A DNA stretch of 64,000 nucleotides from Hirundichthys speculiger. Lineage: Eukaryota > Chordata > Actinopteri > Beloniformes > Exocoetidae. Below are positions 12,549-27,499 of the stretch, in pieces. Position numbers and translations under genes: made by a program. The notes beneath the pieces are model-generated. The model ran no database searches. It was not told where the DNA came from and saw nothing but the letters and a program-made list of their open reading frames with translations. Each line of letters opens with the position of its first letter. Positions within the stretch are counted from its first letter, which is position 1. The DNA lies in the NCBI GenBank assembly GCA_018398805.1, contig JAGFBZ010002311.1, positions 160,116 to 224,115 on the forward strand. Direction: 5' to 3'.

Positions 12549-12614
12549 CAAAGTTAGAACTCTCTCTTTTACTCCTTTCTCCTCCGCCATTACTTCTGCT
12601 TGTTGAAATGCATT
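12549..12614 (+). repeat. Copy 1 of a short diverged repeat (partner at 18160)
   Basis: CAAAGTTA, a CTCTCTTTTACTC block, CCTCCGCCATTACTTCTG and GAAATGCATT occur here in the same order as at 18160-18230. The second copy has an insert GGCGC before GAAATGCATT. The family is not recognised. Confidence 0.6.
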
Positions 12615-13024
12615 AATGTTTGGCGCAAGGACACTTGACCAGATGCAGACTTAACAGAACTTCAGCTTCAGCTGATGTTTCACAAGTTCACAAGAGCAGA
12701 ACATACAAGTACGCTGACTCAGAAACAGTTACAGTAATCTGCTTCTTAAAAAAAGCATTTGTGCATTGATGTTTGTCTCTATAGTGAAACAGTGATTTAG
12801 CCAGATAAAAAGCATCTTCATTTTTTTTTGTCCACACGGGACTGATTGAGAAAACACTGGTGAAAATTGCAGTCACGTGTCCTGACTTGCCTCCTGTTGC
12901 ATAATTACAATCTGTGTGATACAACATATTCACACATTTGGAGTCAATGGATGTGGCTACATGCAAGAAAAACACGCAGCAAAGTTGCTTGCGTACGCTC
13001 GCGCTCACACAGTTATGTGAAAGA

Positions 13025-13385
13025 GAGAGCCTCAGCGAGAAAAAAATCATTTCCAAGCGGAAAACATTCAAGATGTCTGTTGATCTTTCCACGAGTGGAC
13101 ATCGCAGCAAATTCACCGTAAGTTCAAACTGTGCAACGCTCAGAGAAATGACAAAATAAACCCAAGATTTCATCTCTAACTGACACTCTAAATGTCTCAG
13201 CTAGCACGCTTAGCGTTAAAGTTCAAGACTGACCGAGGAGGGCCTGCCTGGAAGGGTTGTCAGGAGGAATCCCTTTTCTCTCTAAGTGGTTTTGGTTTGC
13301 AAAGTTCAACCAGCGTCTTCTGGAGCGACAGATGAGACCATAGTTTCAAATGTGTGGCTGTAATGCAGAGCGTCATCTTACCTGT
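13025..13385 (+). pseudogene. Decayed Tc1-like transposase
   Basis: The plus strand holds the middle of a Tc1 transposase in broken frames. One frame reads KTFKMSVDLSTSGHRSKFT and then CATLREMTK, matching the linker after the helix-turn-helix domain. Farther right, GGAAGGGTTGTCAGGAGG, TTTTCTCTCTAA, GGTTTGCAAAGTT and CAGATGAGACCATAGTTTC follow in the expected order up to the first catalytic Asp region. Small indels separate the pieces. It is a dead copy within shisa intron 1. Confidence 0.72.
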
Positions 13386-16213
13386 AAAACTAAATACAAC
13401 ATATCAGCAGAAGCACCTCTTACCAACGTTAAAGCACACTGATAAAGGAGTGATAAATAACAAGAATCTATGTGCCATGTGAGCTATACACAAACTAATT
13501 TGGTAGACTTTTGCTTCTGCATTTTGCCTTCATTTTTGTTAATTCATGAATTTTACAGTGTAATATACCTGACAGGTAAAACCTTACAGTTGAAATTACT
13601 ATATTCATATGTTTATCATGCTAGGACATTCATTCATTTTCATTTCCGCGCTCTCACGCGTGCTACCTGACCACCTCACCATCCTCAGCACACACACAAG
13701 CTCCGTCTTGCACATCACCATAGACGAAAGCATTTCTGCTCCCCGTGCGTTTGCTGAATTTACACTGTTGAGACGGCGTTCACTCCCTTGATCAATAATT
13801 CAAACTGCCGGTGCTTCTGTTTTTGCGAACAAAAGCCGCGTGCGTAGGTCGTCGGCGGCGCACTCAACACACGCACACACGCAGGTGAGCCAAACACAAA
13901 CAAGAGCACAGCCGGGGGCCAATCGCCCTGAAAACCGTCCGTAGGTGTGATGCTGTGATGACTGAGAGTCACAGATGCCAAAAGTAGCCCCCCCACAGGG
14001 ACAATGCTGTTATCACGAGGCTGGTTTGTAGTCTGATATGATCCTATTTGTCATCACTCACCAAGTATCTCACTTTGATAAAAGCCAGTCTGCCTGCGTT
14101 TACGGCCTTTAGATGTGACTCCCAAGACCCAGAGCGGCAGTTAATTCCTGGAAATGCAACAACAAATAGTGGCTTTTTGAGCAGAGGAACAATGTAAATG
14201 TAGGAAATCTCCAACATCAGATTAAGTAGGTCAAAGTTTTTCCATGTTTTCCCCTCAAAGCGATCGGAACTGCTTGAATTGCATGTTTAAATTAACTATA
14301 TTTACATCAGAGCCGGTTCTTGCAGCAGAAAACTACATTCATTTCATTTCTTAATCTTATTGTTTATATCTTTTCAGATGCAGCGTGCACGCTTGTGCGT
14401 CTTTGTGAAAGTCTGCATTAGATTATGACGTCACTTGCTCTTCATGCTTCGTGTTTGCATTACACAGCAAAAAGACTTGAATGCCTCCTTTTTTCTTCTC
14501 GGTTCAGTTTATAGTTCCTTATCTCCTCAGTCAGCCCCCCCCCCCTCACAGAAACCTAAATCTGCCTGTTTTTCTTCCCCCATCTTTTTCAAACCAAACC
14601 GTTTGTCTTCTACTCTCTCTCTCTCTCTCTCCTCCTCGTTCCCTCTTTCACTCATCTCCTTTGTGCGCCTCGGGCTTCCTTGCACTCCTCTCTTGGCTCA
14701 CTGCTCAAATGACTTACTGATTTGGACTTTTAATCTGCAACAAGAACTACACCTGTCTCCAGGCGACGTGACAGCTATAGAGCATCGGCTGGGCTTCACG
14801 AGACCATTTTCTGATGCTTCGAGAGAGAGTGAAGATGACTCTACAGCTGCCTAAAAGGTTAATACTCCCAGGGTTAGGGTTAGGACTAATGATGACATCA
14901 AAAACAAATGTGGTGATGAATGAACAGGTGCAGATTTGTCACCGAGCCTTCCTCCTTCTCAGTGTTTTTGGACTCATCCAAGGTGTTGCAACTGACTTCA
15001 TCACCATGAAACCCTAACCTCTGTGTCCATGAGGACAAACCCTGAACAACCCTGACACTGAGGCCAAAGTACAGACATGGTAAAATGTGTTTAAAAATAA
15101 AATTGCCATTCAGTATCTTTCAGTTTAAGGTCTGTGCGAGCTCCTATATTCTCTCATGTGCCAATAATATGTTTCAAAGGTTATTATTGAGTGTAAGTTG
15201 TTTCCAAATTTATGTCTGCTTGTAGCTTGAAGCTGCAGGACAGATCTCTAATAGCAGACCTCTCGCCGTCATTAGAGACGGGATGATGGGAGCCATCCAA
15301 CTGCGATCCAGCAGTCAGAGCCAAAAAAAAAAGCTGCAATAGCAATAAAGCTGCAGTTAGCTGCATAAAAAAGTGACGCAAAACAAAGATATAGATAGTC
15401 TTTTTTAACCTTATGCCATCTTATCATCCAAAAGCAGGAAATCTGCATTGAAATTGAACACATTCACCCCCCTTTGATTGTGTTGCTCGGTCTGAAAAAC
15501 ATCTGTCCATCAGGTGAAAATGTCTGTTTGAGCAGAACCAAAGAGAAAAAAAAAATCTTTTATCTTCAGGATGCAAACTCAACGCTCAACACAACAGCTA
15601 AAAATAATAAAAAAAGCCTTCCAATATTTCTTCACCTACAATATGGAAACAACAGCTGTAAACTTTAAAATGCAAAACACATACTCTCTCATGCAGCACT
15701 AAATCTGTGCTGACCTGGATGATTGGCCGATGACCTCACTGATTGGCTGATGACCTCACTGACCAGCTGCTGCTCCGTGGGTTTCCTTACCTCGTGCTAA
15801 TGGTTGTAGCCTCACCGTGAACAGATAAGGTGGACTGAGTCAGACAATACTTTTGTGAAACCAGCAGCAGTTTGGCATCGAGCTGAGGGTGAAAATGAGC
15901 ATCTGCGATGTAACTTGTGTCCAAAAGAACATACGTGTTGACACAAACATACGAGAAAAGGATGCTACTGGCTTTAAAACATTGCTAACTTTAGCGACAC
16001 CCTGCAAAAGATCTATAGGTTAGATCGTGATATGTTCTGACTTTTCAGACTTTTTCCTCACGTTTAAACTACTGAAACCTAGAGGGAAACCAGGTTACTG
16101 CGTTTTACCAATAATAATTCATCCACTTTCTACAAATGGTACTATTGTATGTTGGGATCACTTTAACCTGTGAATTCAATTTGTTCTTCTTAGAGTTTTT
16201 CTCGCTGTTAAAC

Positions 16214-16392
16214 TATCCATCCATCCATTATCTGTGTCCGCTTAATGCTATTTAGGGTCACAGGGATCTTCTGGAGTCTATCCCAGCTCTCTTTGGGGCG
16301 AAAGGCAGGGGTACACCCTGGACAGGAGTCCAGTGCATCGCATCACATGTAGACAAACACCAAGACCTGACCACCAAGCCACCGTGCTGCCC
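16214..16392 (-). repeat. tRNA-derived SINE copy, internally deleted (minus orientation)
   Basis: On the plus strand it starts with TCCATCCATCCATTATC and continues GGGTCACAGGGATCTTCTGG, CCCAGCTCTC and GGGGTACACCCTGGACAGG. It then jumps to CAAGCCACCGTGCTGCC, the reverse complement of the SINE head GGCAGCACGGTGGC. Most of the middle part present in the full copy at 20806-21175 is missing. Confidence 0.75.
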
Positions 16393-17759
16393 GCTGTTAA
16401 ACCACACAAATTAATATATTTTTCCCCTCATTTACTGAACAGGAAATTAGTTCTCAGAAAAATTCCCCGGTGTGTCCTGACATCCTTCAGGCATTTGCGG
16501 TGCAGCAAATGTGTGAAATAACCCCAGCTCAGCTAATTCTCACTTGTCTCCCGTTGTCAAAGTGGACAGAAATGCTTGCAAAAACGTCCTCACTCCCCAG
16601 CCTACATCCACGAAATCTCTGCCTTCTCATTAATCCAGAACGAATTACGTAACAGTATCTTTGCCGGGGCTCGTTGGTTCCTCCGTGCTCTCTCGTCGCG
16701 TTACGGCCTCACTGAGATGAGACGATCGTAATGTTCTTTAACAATCAGGTACTCCACCCCTGATCACCAAGATTAGGACGGACAGAGAGACCGGCTACAG
16801 CTGAGATCACACGGCAGCGACTGCCATTCCTGCATTATAACTGTGATGTTCTATACAGCCACAACTGGAACAAAAATTACACATGTAAAACTTTATTTTG
16901 AATGTTAAATACATTAAAAATGAGAAAGGACAACACATTACATGATTCCTAATTGCAACAGTCCCTTGAGAGTGAATGACTAAGTGCTCTTATAATTCAT
17001 CTCACTAGATAGATTCTTTCTTTCCACTTTTTTTTCCTTAACATTTTCTCCTGCAGTAACAGAGCTGAGGTGGGCAGGTTGTTCTGCCCCTTCGCCCATT
17101 TTTTGACTGAACCAGAGTTGGGCAGAGTCAGCTCCTGCAAGTTTCCCCCACCATCTGTCTTGCTTTATAAGCAGGGTTGCAAATGAAAACCTTCAAGTAA
17201 CTTAATTGTGGCAGGAAGTAGTGTCATACTTGGGGTGAACCGCTCCGAACGCCCTCAACGTCTGAGATGTCGTCTTCAAGACATGACAGATAGATGCCAA
17301 CCGTTTTTCATTCCCTTCACCCTGATAAACAAATCCATCACAAAAACAAGAGGGAACCCACCCACTCCGTTAATTTAGTGGGTGCTGACCTACATTTAAC
17401 TGTGGTCCCAGTGAAGCGCGGCAGACCTGAGGAGAGAAGAAGGTAAAGCAGCCGAAGGCGAAGGTTGTCACAGCGGATCCAGCCAGGAATCTGTCACTTT
17501 ATCGCTCCTTTCAATTTGGAAGGAACTGTGCTGAAGGGGTGATGCATATGCACCCTAACACGTACACTTGAAGCACACATGCGAACAGACATAAACACAG
17601 AAGCACACACACAAGCGAAAGGTGATACAGAGGGACAACACAACCCTAAAGGCAGAGACAATGTGAAACTGGAGCAGAGGTGGAGGAAAAACTTCTTTTT
17701 TACTTCTTAGCTCAAAGGTTGTTTCTAATACCCCCGTGCTGAACGGGTGTTACAGTGAA

Positions 17760-17815
17760 CAAGAAGCAGCAAAGGAAGAAGGAGAAGAAGAAGCAGAGGA
17801 AAGAGAGGAAGCAGG
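17760..17815. repeat. Short purine-rich tract
   Basis: A GAA/GAG-rich run of about 55 bases, which makes an open frame encode a Glu-rich peptide. It is low-complexity sequence, not a gene. Confidence 0.7.
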
Positions 17816-18159
17816 GCCAGAAACTACAGCAGTGCACTTTATAGCATCACAATGCACATTCAAAACCACCTACTATCTAACTGAACATAAAATAAACACT
17901 CAGAACTTTAACGCTACTCAGAACGGACTCCTGGAAAAACTGTCTTCAACCATTTCATATGATATAGTTTTAATGAGTTTTATGCTTCTGAATTTCAGCT
18001 GTGTTATAAATAAAGTTCGGTGGAGGTGGAAAGAAAAAAAACTCAGAAGATGTCGCAGGCATTTTTTTTTTTCAAATAGGCTCTATCTTGGTCAGTTAAG
18101 TTAGAAAAACTATATTCTCCCATGAAAACATTTTTAAAATACATTCTGTTACAAAACAA

Positions 18160-18230
18160 CAAAGTTACAACTGTCTCTTTTACTCTCTTTCTCCTCCACC
18201 ATTACTTCTGCCTGTTGGCGCGAAATGCAT
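18160..18230 (+). repeat. Copy 2 of a short diverged repeat (partner at 12549)
   Basis: Same order of blocks as at 12549-12614, with an extra GGCGC before GAAATGCATT, and followed here by CTGGGATAC. The two copies lie 5.6 kb apart in the same orientation. Confidence 0.6.
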
Positions 18231-18356
18231 TCTGGGATACTTTGCCGTCTCAAGTCTCCACAAGTCTCCTTTGGATGCATCCTCCATAAAATAAAGAACA
18301 CATCAGGGATTTGACTTACTTGTCTAGACAAGTACAATTGTTTCACAACAAATGGC

Positions 18357-18655
18357 CCAGGAGAAGTAGTAGCAGGAGGAGGAGGAGGAGGAGCAGAAGA
18401 AAGGGAAGAAGAAGAAAAAGGAGAAGACGAAGGAGAGGGAAAAGAAGGGGAAGTAACGGCAATCAGAGAAGGAGAAAAAGGAGGTGTTGAAGCAGGGAAA
18501 GCGGACAAAGAAGGAAGAAGAGGAGGAGAAAGAGAAGATGGCAGGAGCAGAAGAAGGGACAGAAGCAGAGGATGAAGGAGCAGCAGCAAAAGAAGAAAGA
18601 ACAGAGGAAAAGAAGGAGGAGGAGCAGAAGAAGAGGGAACAGAAGAAAATGATTT
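18357..18655. repeat. Polypurine (GGA/GAA) low-complexity block
   Basis: About 300 bases are almost entirely A and G on the plus strand, with occasional C or T. The long Ser/Leu/Phe-rich open frames on the minus strand through here are products of this composition. Such tracts can form triplex structures, but nothing here shows a function. Confidence 0.85.
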
Positions 18656-19633
18656 TGTAAAGAGCAAAGCTGAAACACAGCAGATGTTCATTGGGGCTCC
18701 AGTTCAGAGTCAGATTTATACTTGATGAAGTAAAGTAACGCATCACACATCACGCTTGGAGTGACAGAGTGAAGAGGAAGGAAGGGAGGATGGATGGACA
18801 GACACATATAACAGATCACTGACTAGTATTTCTTTTCTTTCTAGGTATCTCTAATATTCACCTCCAAAAACAGTTTGACAGCTGGTAAAGCTTCAGAGCA
18901 TCCAGTGAAAATCAATTTATTAACAACCTATTAAGTTAGATCCACTATGATCACAGCACCTCCCATAGAGGGAAATCTCATTTAAATTACTCTTATAATT
19001 GTGATAATACCATGACAACTGATTAAAAACTCATCACCTTCATCGGTGACTCAACTACCCCAAACAAGCCATCAAGTCAGTGGTTATAAACGTAAATCAT
19101 TCAAAGAATCACAAACTTCTCATCCTCTAATAAGCCATGATGCTATCTTAAAAATCAATGGAAGAAAAAAATAGTTTCTTAGAGAGAGGATCTAAAACAT
19201 AAATAAAGAAACTTTCTCAATGTTTCTCCATTCGTGCAAAAGCTTTCTGAACGTAAAATCACCCAAAAAGCTCCAAGCTGTTTCTGACAATCTCAACAAA
19301 GAGTCAAAAAGCTCATGAAATATTAAACTAGACTCTATTTTCAACTCCTGAATATCGATGAAAGCGCCTGACGAAGAGACTGAACCCATTTGTTAAACGC
19401 GGGGAACAGCTCATCTCCGTACGTATGTGACATCGACTGCTGCCTATCCAGCTGTAAATGCCTTAAACCAGGGCAGAGCAATCAAACCATTTAAGTGGCA
19501 GTGTCCTTTGTTACGTAACATGACGGCCATAAAGGTCTACTGCAGTTCACACACGCTGGATATTGATGACATGCAAAAACAGAAAAACATCTGCAGCAGA
19601 TCAACGTGCAGACACAAATCACCCTTTTACTAT

Positions 19634-19732
19634 CCATTCATCATCTTCACCGGCTTAGTCTTTTTATTTTAGGGTCACGGGGATCTGCTGGAGCCGATCC
19701 CAGCTCTCTTTCTGGCTAACAGGTTGCAGGTC
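19634..19732 (-). repeat. SINE 3' fragment (minus orientation)
   Basis: Reads TATCCATTCATCATCTTC, then AGGGTCACGGGGATCTGC, TGGAGC and GATCCCAGCTCTC, matching the 3' part of the SINE at 20806-21175, with GGTTGCAGGTCC as the last related text. The tRNA-derived head is missing. Confidence 0.65.
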
Positions 19733-20454
19733 CATCCATGAAAGTGAGTCAGGATCCCAGGAAGGCGCAGAATTCCCTCCGTCATGTATGTTTTCACAAG
19801 GCACTGTGGCGCTCTGCAACCTAAAGAAGATTCCTGTGTTCTCCTTCACGGTGCATCATCAGCAACAAGTCCCTAACGTCACTGTCCGCTTTATTTGACT
19901 GACACTGAAAAATCAGCTGTATAAAAAGTAACGTCTCTACTCGGTTGTTGCCATGGGACACACACAGGTGTGATGGCCGCAGCTTCCCTGTCCGCTGATG
20001 GAGTCTGCAACGTCAGCTGAAAGAAGAGGGAGCTTCAGCAGGAGGGAGATGCTGACCCGCTTCGGTTAGAGCGAGACGCCAGTCAGGCTTCAGCTGGTGA
20101 AAACTCCTCCAGGCTGCAAAGCACGGCAGCAGCTGAGTAATAATAACACAGATTCAGTGACAAAGGTCGAAATACAGCCTGTCCAGCCGGGCTCTGCCTC
20201 TGAGGTTGAAGATGCAATCTGTGTGTGTGTGTTTTGTGTTTTTTTCCTTAATGCCACCAGGCCATGAATCACTGTTCCCTTAAAGGACTAACCTTCCTGC
20301 ATTTGTCAACTCACACAGCACTAATTTCTCCCTCATTACAGCTCCATTACTACCTCCTAAGCCTGTAAAGCCTCTTAACAAACTATTACACTGCTCCACT
20401 ACTGCGCCATTCACACAACACTGCAGGGAAAAAAGGAGCTACAGTGGCAGAACG

Positions 20455-21375
20455 GGGGTCATCCCTATGTTCCCACAGCCCAATGATCCCACAGCCCTAT
20501 GTTCCCTCATTTCTAAGAATTTTTTTTTCACTGAAAATTTTGAAAATTAGTCCCTATGTTCCCTCAGCCCTATGTTCCCTCAGCCCTTTGTTCCCTCATT
20601 TCCAAGATTTTTCTCAAAATGCCACTGATTGAGCAAGGGAAAACTAGCTTCTGGAGGGCATTTGGCACGAGGTCATGGTGCAGGACCCTAGGTTGAAATT
20701 ACTCTGAACCATCCCTTTAAACATGTACTGGGTGCAACCCAAAGCGCATAACTAAAAAAAAGGAAACCGAAAAAAAAACATACAGAATCGAAGACACAGA
20801 CAGACATCCATTATCTATACCCGTTTCATCCTCTGCAGGGTCACGGGGATCTGCTGGAGCCTGTCCCAGCCGTCTACAGGCGAAAGGCAGGGCTACTCCC
20901 TGGACAGGTCGCCAGTCCATCGCAGGGCCACACATAGACAAACAACCACTCACACTCACATTCACTCCTACGGGCAATTTAGAATTACTAATTAACCTAA
21001 CATGCATGTCTTTGTACTGTGGGAGGAAGCCGGAGTACCCGGAGGAAACCCACGCAAGCACGGGGAGAACATGCAAACTCCACACAGAAAGGGCCCTGCC
21101 GAGGTTCGAACCAGGAACCTTCTAGCTGTGAGGCAACACAGTAAGCAACCCACTAAGCCACCGTGCTGCCTGAATTGACTAATTGACCAAATTGGCAGAA
21201 ATGGGGATAAAATCTGATGCAAATTGCTGATAGAGGAAATGTGGGAACATAGGGCCTAATTTTGGAAAGAAAAATAAAACTTTAGAAATGAGAGAACATA
21301 AGGCTGAAGGAACATAGGGCTGAGGGAACAAAGGGCTGAGGGAACATAGGGCTGAGGGAACATAGGCACGCTCCC
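20455..21375. mobile_element. DNA transposon with 8-bp TSD and CCCTATGTTCCC repeats, carrying a SINE
   Basis: The element is flanked by perfect 8-bp direct repeats GCAGAACG at 20447-20454 and 21376-21383. Its first 20 bases and the reverse complement of its last 20 match at 16 positions. Both subterminal regions carry tandem copies of a CCTATGTTCCCTCAGC-type motif, in opposite orientation at the two ends, with copies of ATTTCTAAG-like spacers. It encodes no protein and so would depend on an enzyme from elsewhere. The SINE at 20806-21175 sits inside and makes up about 370 of its 921 bases. An 8-bp duplication is typical of hAT and several other superfamilies; which one is unknown. Confidence 0.8.
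20806..21175 (-). repeat. tRNA-derived SINE, near full length
   Basis: Read on the minus strand, the copy begins GGCAGCACGGTGGCTTAG, where GTGGCTTAGTGG matches a pol III A box, and has GGTTCGAACC as the B box about 50 bases on. The body includes CATGTTCTCCCCGTGC, GGAGTACCCGGCTTCC-like text and AGACATGCATGTTAGG. The 3' part has CTGGACAGGTCGCC in reverse on the plus strand and ends in a TGGA-type tail (ATCCATTATC on the plus strand at 20812). This family recurs through the window and in many fish genomes. It needs a LINE partner to move. Confidence 0.82.
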
Positions 21376-21404
21376 GCAGAACGAACTGGCTGTGTGAATT
21401 CAGT

Positions 21405-21680
21405 TCATTTCAGCTCAACTTTATTTATATAGTGTCTATTACAATACAAACAGTCTCAAGGCACTTTTGAGAGAGTCAGAACATGACCCCCGAGCAAAGA
21501 TTACCAGCTAACAAGTAACATTATTTTATCTTAAGTAAAAAAACAATGGCGAGTAAAAAAAAACTCTCCTTTAGGTCTAAGGGTGGCAAGGAAAAACTAC
21601 CCTTTAAGAGGGAGGAAACCTTCAGTAGGACCTGGATCATAAGGGGGGAACTTCCTGCTGACGACTAGCCAAGTAAAAGA
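21405..21680 (-). repeat. Interspersed repeat (3' end of a retroelement-like family)
   Basis: Text such as CTTTATTTATATAG, CAAGGCACTTTTGAG, GAACATGACCCCCGAGC, GGGAGGAAACCTTCAG and AGGACCTGGATCATAAGG is familiar from repeats spread widely in fish. The CTTTATTTATATAG end on the plus strand suggests a LINE/SINE 3' end read on the minus strand. It does not encode a protein. Confidence 0.5.
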
Positions 21681-24114
21681 AGAAAAGAGGAGGTAGACGG
21701 GCACAAATATACTGGCATTATTATATAGGACAAAATATATTAACAGTAATTATTCGTTAGCTGGAGAATTAAGGATTTATGTTCTTATATTATGACTAGT
21801 ACATTGTTAGTACATGAACTTCAGAGAAGACTATATAAACAGGTGTAGGCAGCAACACTGAGCTGCTCAGCATGTTTGTTGATATCTACAGAGACATCTG
21901 CAGACATACCCAGAAAAAAAGAAAAAGGGGGGCGCAGAACAGCCCAAAAAAACTAAAATAACAAGGAAGTGCAGTTACATTTATGAGGTGCTCCTGATTA
22001 ACCACTGTGGATTCAGGCTGAAGGAAGAAGAGGAAAGGAGGAGAGAGAAGAATGGTTTTAGTTGACGAATGAATGCATTCACTCTCACATTTGTCCACCA
22101 TCTTGTTGTATGTTCCATCGTACCACAATACCACAACCAGAAAGCCACCACCATTCAACTGTTATTTTCGTTGTTTACTAAACTACAAATAACTTTGTGT
22201 CGCTGCACGTGTGTCTGAATTATTGAAGTTGACCGTATGTTTGACTCAGCTTGGGTCCAGTTGAGGCCTTTCATGAGATGCGACATTTGTGACCTAAAGT
22301 GACCCTTTACGTTCCCCTTTTGTTTCACGGTACAACATACAGACACGGTGAAGTTGTCACGTGGAGGGTTTGTACGTCTGTCTGTGTGAGTTTTTGGGAG
22401 TGGGGGATCTGAGACGGGGATCATTCCGGATTTTAACTTCCAAGCTGGTGGGATTTCAGAGCGCTAATCACCTCGCTCTTGCAGGATGTTGAGCGAGGAG
22501 AAAGGTGACGAGTTGGAAAGAAAGCGCTAAAATGCAGGTGACATGGCAGAGAACAAAGATTTAAAAAAAGGTGTCCTTTTGTTCTGCAGGGAAGCGCATG
22601 CAGCACTGGAGGTCTCAGTTGCACGTTCACTCCTGGTCCAGGGATTTATGTCAGCGGGCTAATAACTAAACAGGCGTGCAGGCAGAGCGGTTCGGGAGTG
22701 GTAAAGCTGTAATCTCGGTGAAAGTTGTTCTATCTCAAGGAAGGGCGGAAATCTGTCAAGATGGGCTCACAGAGGGAGGATGTTTATGCAGCCGGAGTGT
22801 TTCTATTTCAGTGAGGTGCTAAACTGCAGGATATATTAATCCTGGCTGAGTGTTTTGCGGTTCAGGTTAATGGGATGCGCACAAGCGGGGCTGCTGCTCG
22901 GTGGAGGTTTTGGGTGGGGAAAGTGTGACTCTTTGCGTGCGCACGCTCTCAATTTAAATGTGTCACAATGACAAAAAGGGCTCCAGGAGGAGGGAGGTGA
23001 GGAAGGTGAGACTGAGGAAAAGATGATCATAAAAGCTTGAGGGAAGAATAAGGATAATAAAAATGACCCCTTGTGTAGATCTTCAACCTTGGGAGCAACG
23101 GGAAAGACGAGAAGGATAAAGAAGAGCGGTCAGATGGCATGTGGAGGGATTTTAAAATTTAACAAAGAGACTCTGGCTGCAGGGAGACACAAAGACACAT
23201 GACAACAAGGTGGGAGAGGAAAGAAAAAGCAGCTCTGGATAGAAGAGAGAATGAGACGGCACAGCAAGCAAGGGTGCGATTGGGATGAAAGCAGGAAGAT
23301 CTGAGCCCATGTTCTGTTAGCTGTAATGATTTCCTGAGGCAGACTGAACTCTGGGCCATGTCTTTAACCACGCTGCAGGGGCCCGTGTGTGTGTTTGTTA
23401 ATGTGTGTGTATGCACCGACACATCAGCCTTCATCACTAGTTTTATCTTGTAATTGAAAAAGCATGAAATAAATAAAAAAGTGATTTTACATGTCCTCCT
23501 TGTGTAAGCCCAAGGCAAACTTTAGAAGAGACATGCTCACAGAGAAGCACAAAGACGTTCCCCCTCTAAGAGAGCTTTACTGCAGCAAAGGTAGTTTGGT
23601 GTTTATTTCAAATATTAGTCATGCTTCGGCATAAAGCAAATGGTAGGTAGAAAGGTAATATATGAAAGTATATGAGAAATACACAGACAAATGGAGAAAA
23701 ATGCACAATTAGAAGAAGATATGATAAAAGCAAAAGCACAGTTTATGTAGTTTCATAAACAAATGAGCTCACACTTATAGTAAAGTCTTATTCACGTCAT
23801 GACAAGCAGAGCAATAAAAAACAATTCTCCGCACAATTTCCAAGTTTCTATTCACGTTTGAGTTCATAAAGTACTCCAGTCATCAAAGCGTCCCAGTTCC
23901 AGGGCAAAAACACACAAATGCACACATGTGCAACGCCATGCACACCGTGGTGTTGAATCTACAGACACACACACGCTCAAACCTGGAAGTATTTTATTAC
24001 AAGCTGGAATGTTTTGTTAATAAAACATGAATTTCCACCTTGAGAGTTCAACATTTTTCCTTCTGAGGTGAAGTCAGCATCTCCAATCTTTCCAGCATCC
24101 CTGCTTTGCTTTGG

Positions 24115-24142
24115 AAAACACACACACACACACACACATAAA
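24115..24142. repeat. (CA)n microsatellite
   Basis: About eleven CA repeats. One of several CA tracts in shisa intron 1. Confidence 0.9.
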
Positions 24143-24203
24143 CGCACACACTTGTGCATGCAAGACCACATGTGGATAAGCATAAATACATGTATCACAC
24201 ATA

Positions 24204-24564
24204 CAGTCATGGAAAAAATTATTAGACCACCATTTTTTCTTCAGTGTTCATTTTAATACCTGGTACCACTAAACGTCATCATGTGACTAAAACAGACAGA
24301 AAAGAAAACACTGAATGCATAAAAGCAGTGTTTTTGACAGTACAACGCCATAGCTATTGATGTAAAAACTTAAGTGATTTAGGTTATAATCAAGAAAACC
24401 ATGGAAAATGGTAGGATATCAGCTCTCAAATAAAACTCTTGTGAGCAATCTTTGTGGTTATCGTTATGTTTGTCCAAACAAATGTACCTTTAGTTGTACC
24501 AGGCATTAAAATAAACAAGAAACTGAAGAAAACAAGGGTGGTCTAATAATTTTTTTCATGACTG
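24204..24564. mobile_element. Tc1/mariner-type MITE with TA target duplication
   Basis: The 361-bp element is bounded by TA at 24202-24203 and 24565-24566. The left end begins CAGTCATGGAAAAAATTATT and the right end is its near-exact inverse, extending about 40 bases through AGACCACC to TTCTTCAGT. No transposase is encoded, so it is non-autonomous. It lies only about 70 bases downstream of the shisa exon 1 donor. Confidence 0.88.
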
Positions 24565-24632
24565 TACACACAAACTTCCAGCAATCCCGTTACTCTCCTT
24601 TATTCCCTGCAGGGACTTGACTCCACCCCTCA

Positions 24633-26818
<2,186 letters not shown>

Positions 26819-26820
26819 TA

Positions 26821-27489
26821 CAGTGATCCCTTATTTTTTCGCGGTTAATGGGGACAGGCGCCCCCCCGTAAATCAAAATCCGCGAACTGGAGCTGGACAC
26901 CAGGAGCCTCAATAATGTGTTTAAAATATGTAAAAAAAACCCCAAAAAAGTAGCGAGGCACTGCAGTGAAACAAGACAAAGGCTCAACTGTGGTCTTTCT
27001 GTTACCTTCACAGTCTCTGGTCTCTGAACCGTAGTAAACAAACAGCTGGTTTTGTGCTATTTTTGGCTCGTAATTAGCGGCTAACACGCTAACAACAACA
27101 AAAGAAAAAGTCCGGTTTTCTCTGCATGGAACAAGCACTTTATTCTGGCACTGCAGGAACTTGTAACATCACACAGGTTGTATTGTTTGGCTCCTGTCAG
27201 TTAACAGAGAATGTAAATCTATACACGCTGGGCTGCTTTTTATGCTCACTCCACTTTTCATCTAACCCCGTTTTCTTCTGTCGTCCCACGACACACACAC
27301 TCCATTACCCATAAGGCCACCTTCTTAAATGAGCCAGGCTGGCTCGCAGCATTTCTTCACTGTGAGAGAACGCACACAACATCCTGTGATGTTTCCGCGA
27401 TTTTTAAATTTTTTTTATTTATATTATATATTTCTGAAAAAATCCGCGAATAATTAAAACTTAAACCGCGAAGTGGTAACAGATCACTG
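26821..27489. mobile_element. Tc1/mariner-superfamily MITE with TA target duplication
   Basis: TA at 26819-26820 and 27490-27491 flank a 669-bp element. The left end begins CAGTGATCCCTTATTTTTTC then GCGGTTAATGGGG; the right end is GAAGTGGTAACAGATCACTG, whose inverse begins CAGTGATC and also carries CGCGGTTT. The first eight bases match exactly and the CGCGGTT block is shared a little farther in. No transposase frame is present. Ends of this type belong to widespread mariner/pogo-like MITEs. Confidence 0.78.
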
Positions 27490-27499
27490 TATACCAACC

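Noticed and set aside
12688..13173. 161-codon minus-strand frame
   Set aside because: Runs antisense to the decayed Tc1 fragment and has no family resemblance.
14435..14854. 139-codon plus-strand frame rich in Ser and Leu
   Set aside because: Pyrimidine-rich low-complexity sequence; no domain or consistent splice sites.
18149..18746. Long Ser/Leu/Phe-rich minus-strand frames
   Set aside because: Composition artefact of the polypurine tract at 18357-18655.
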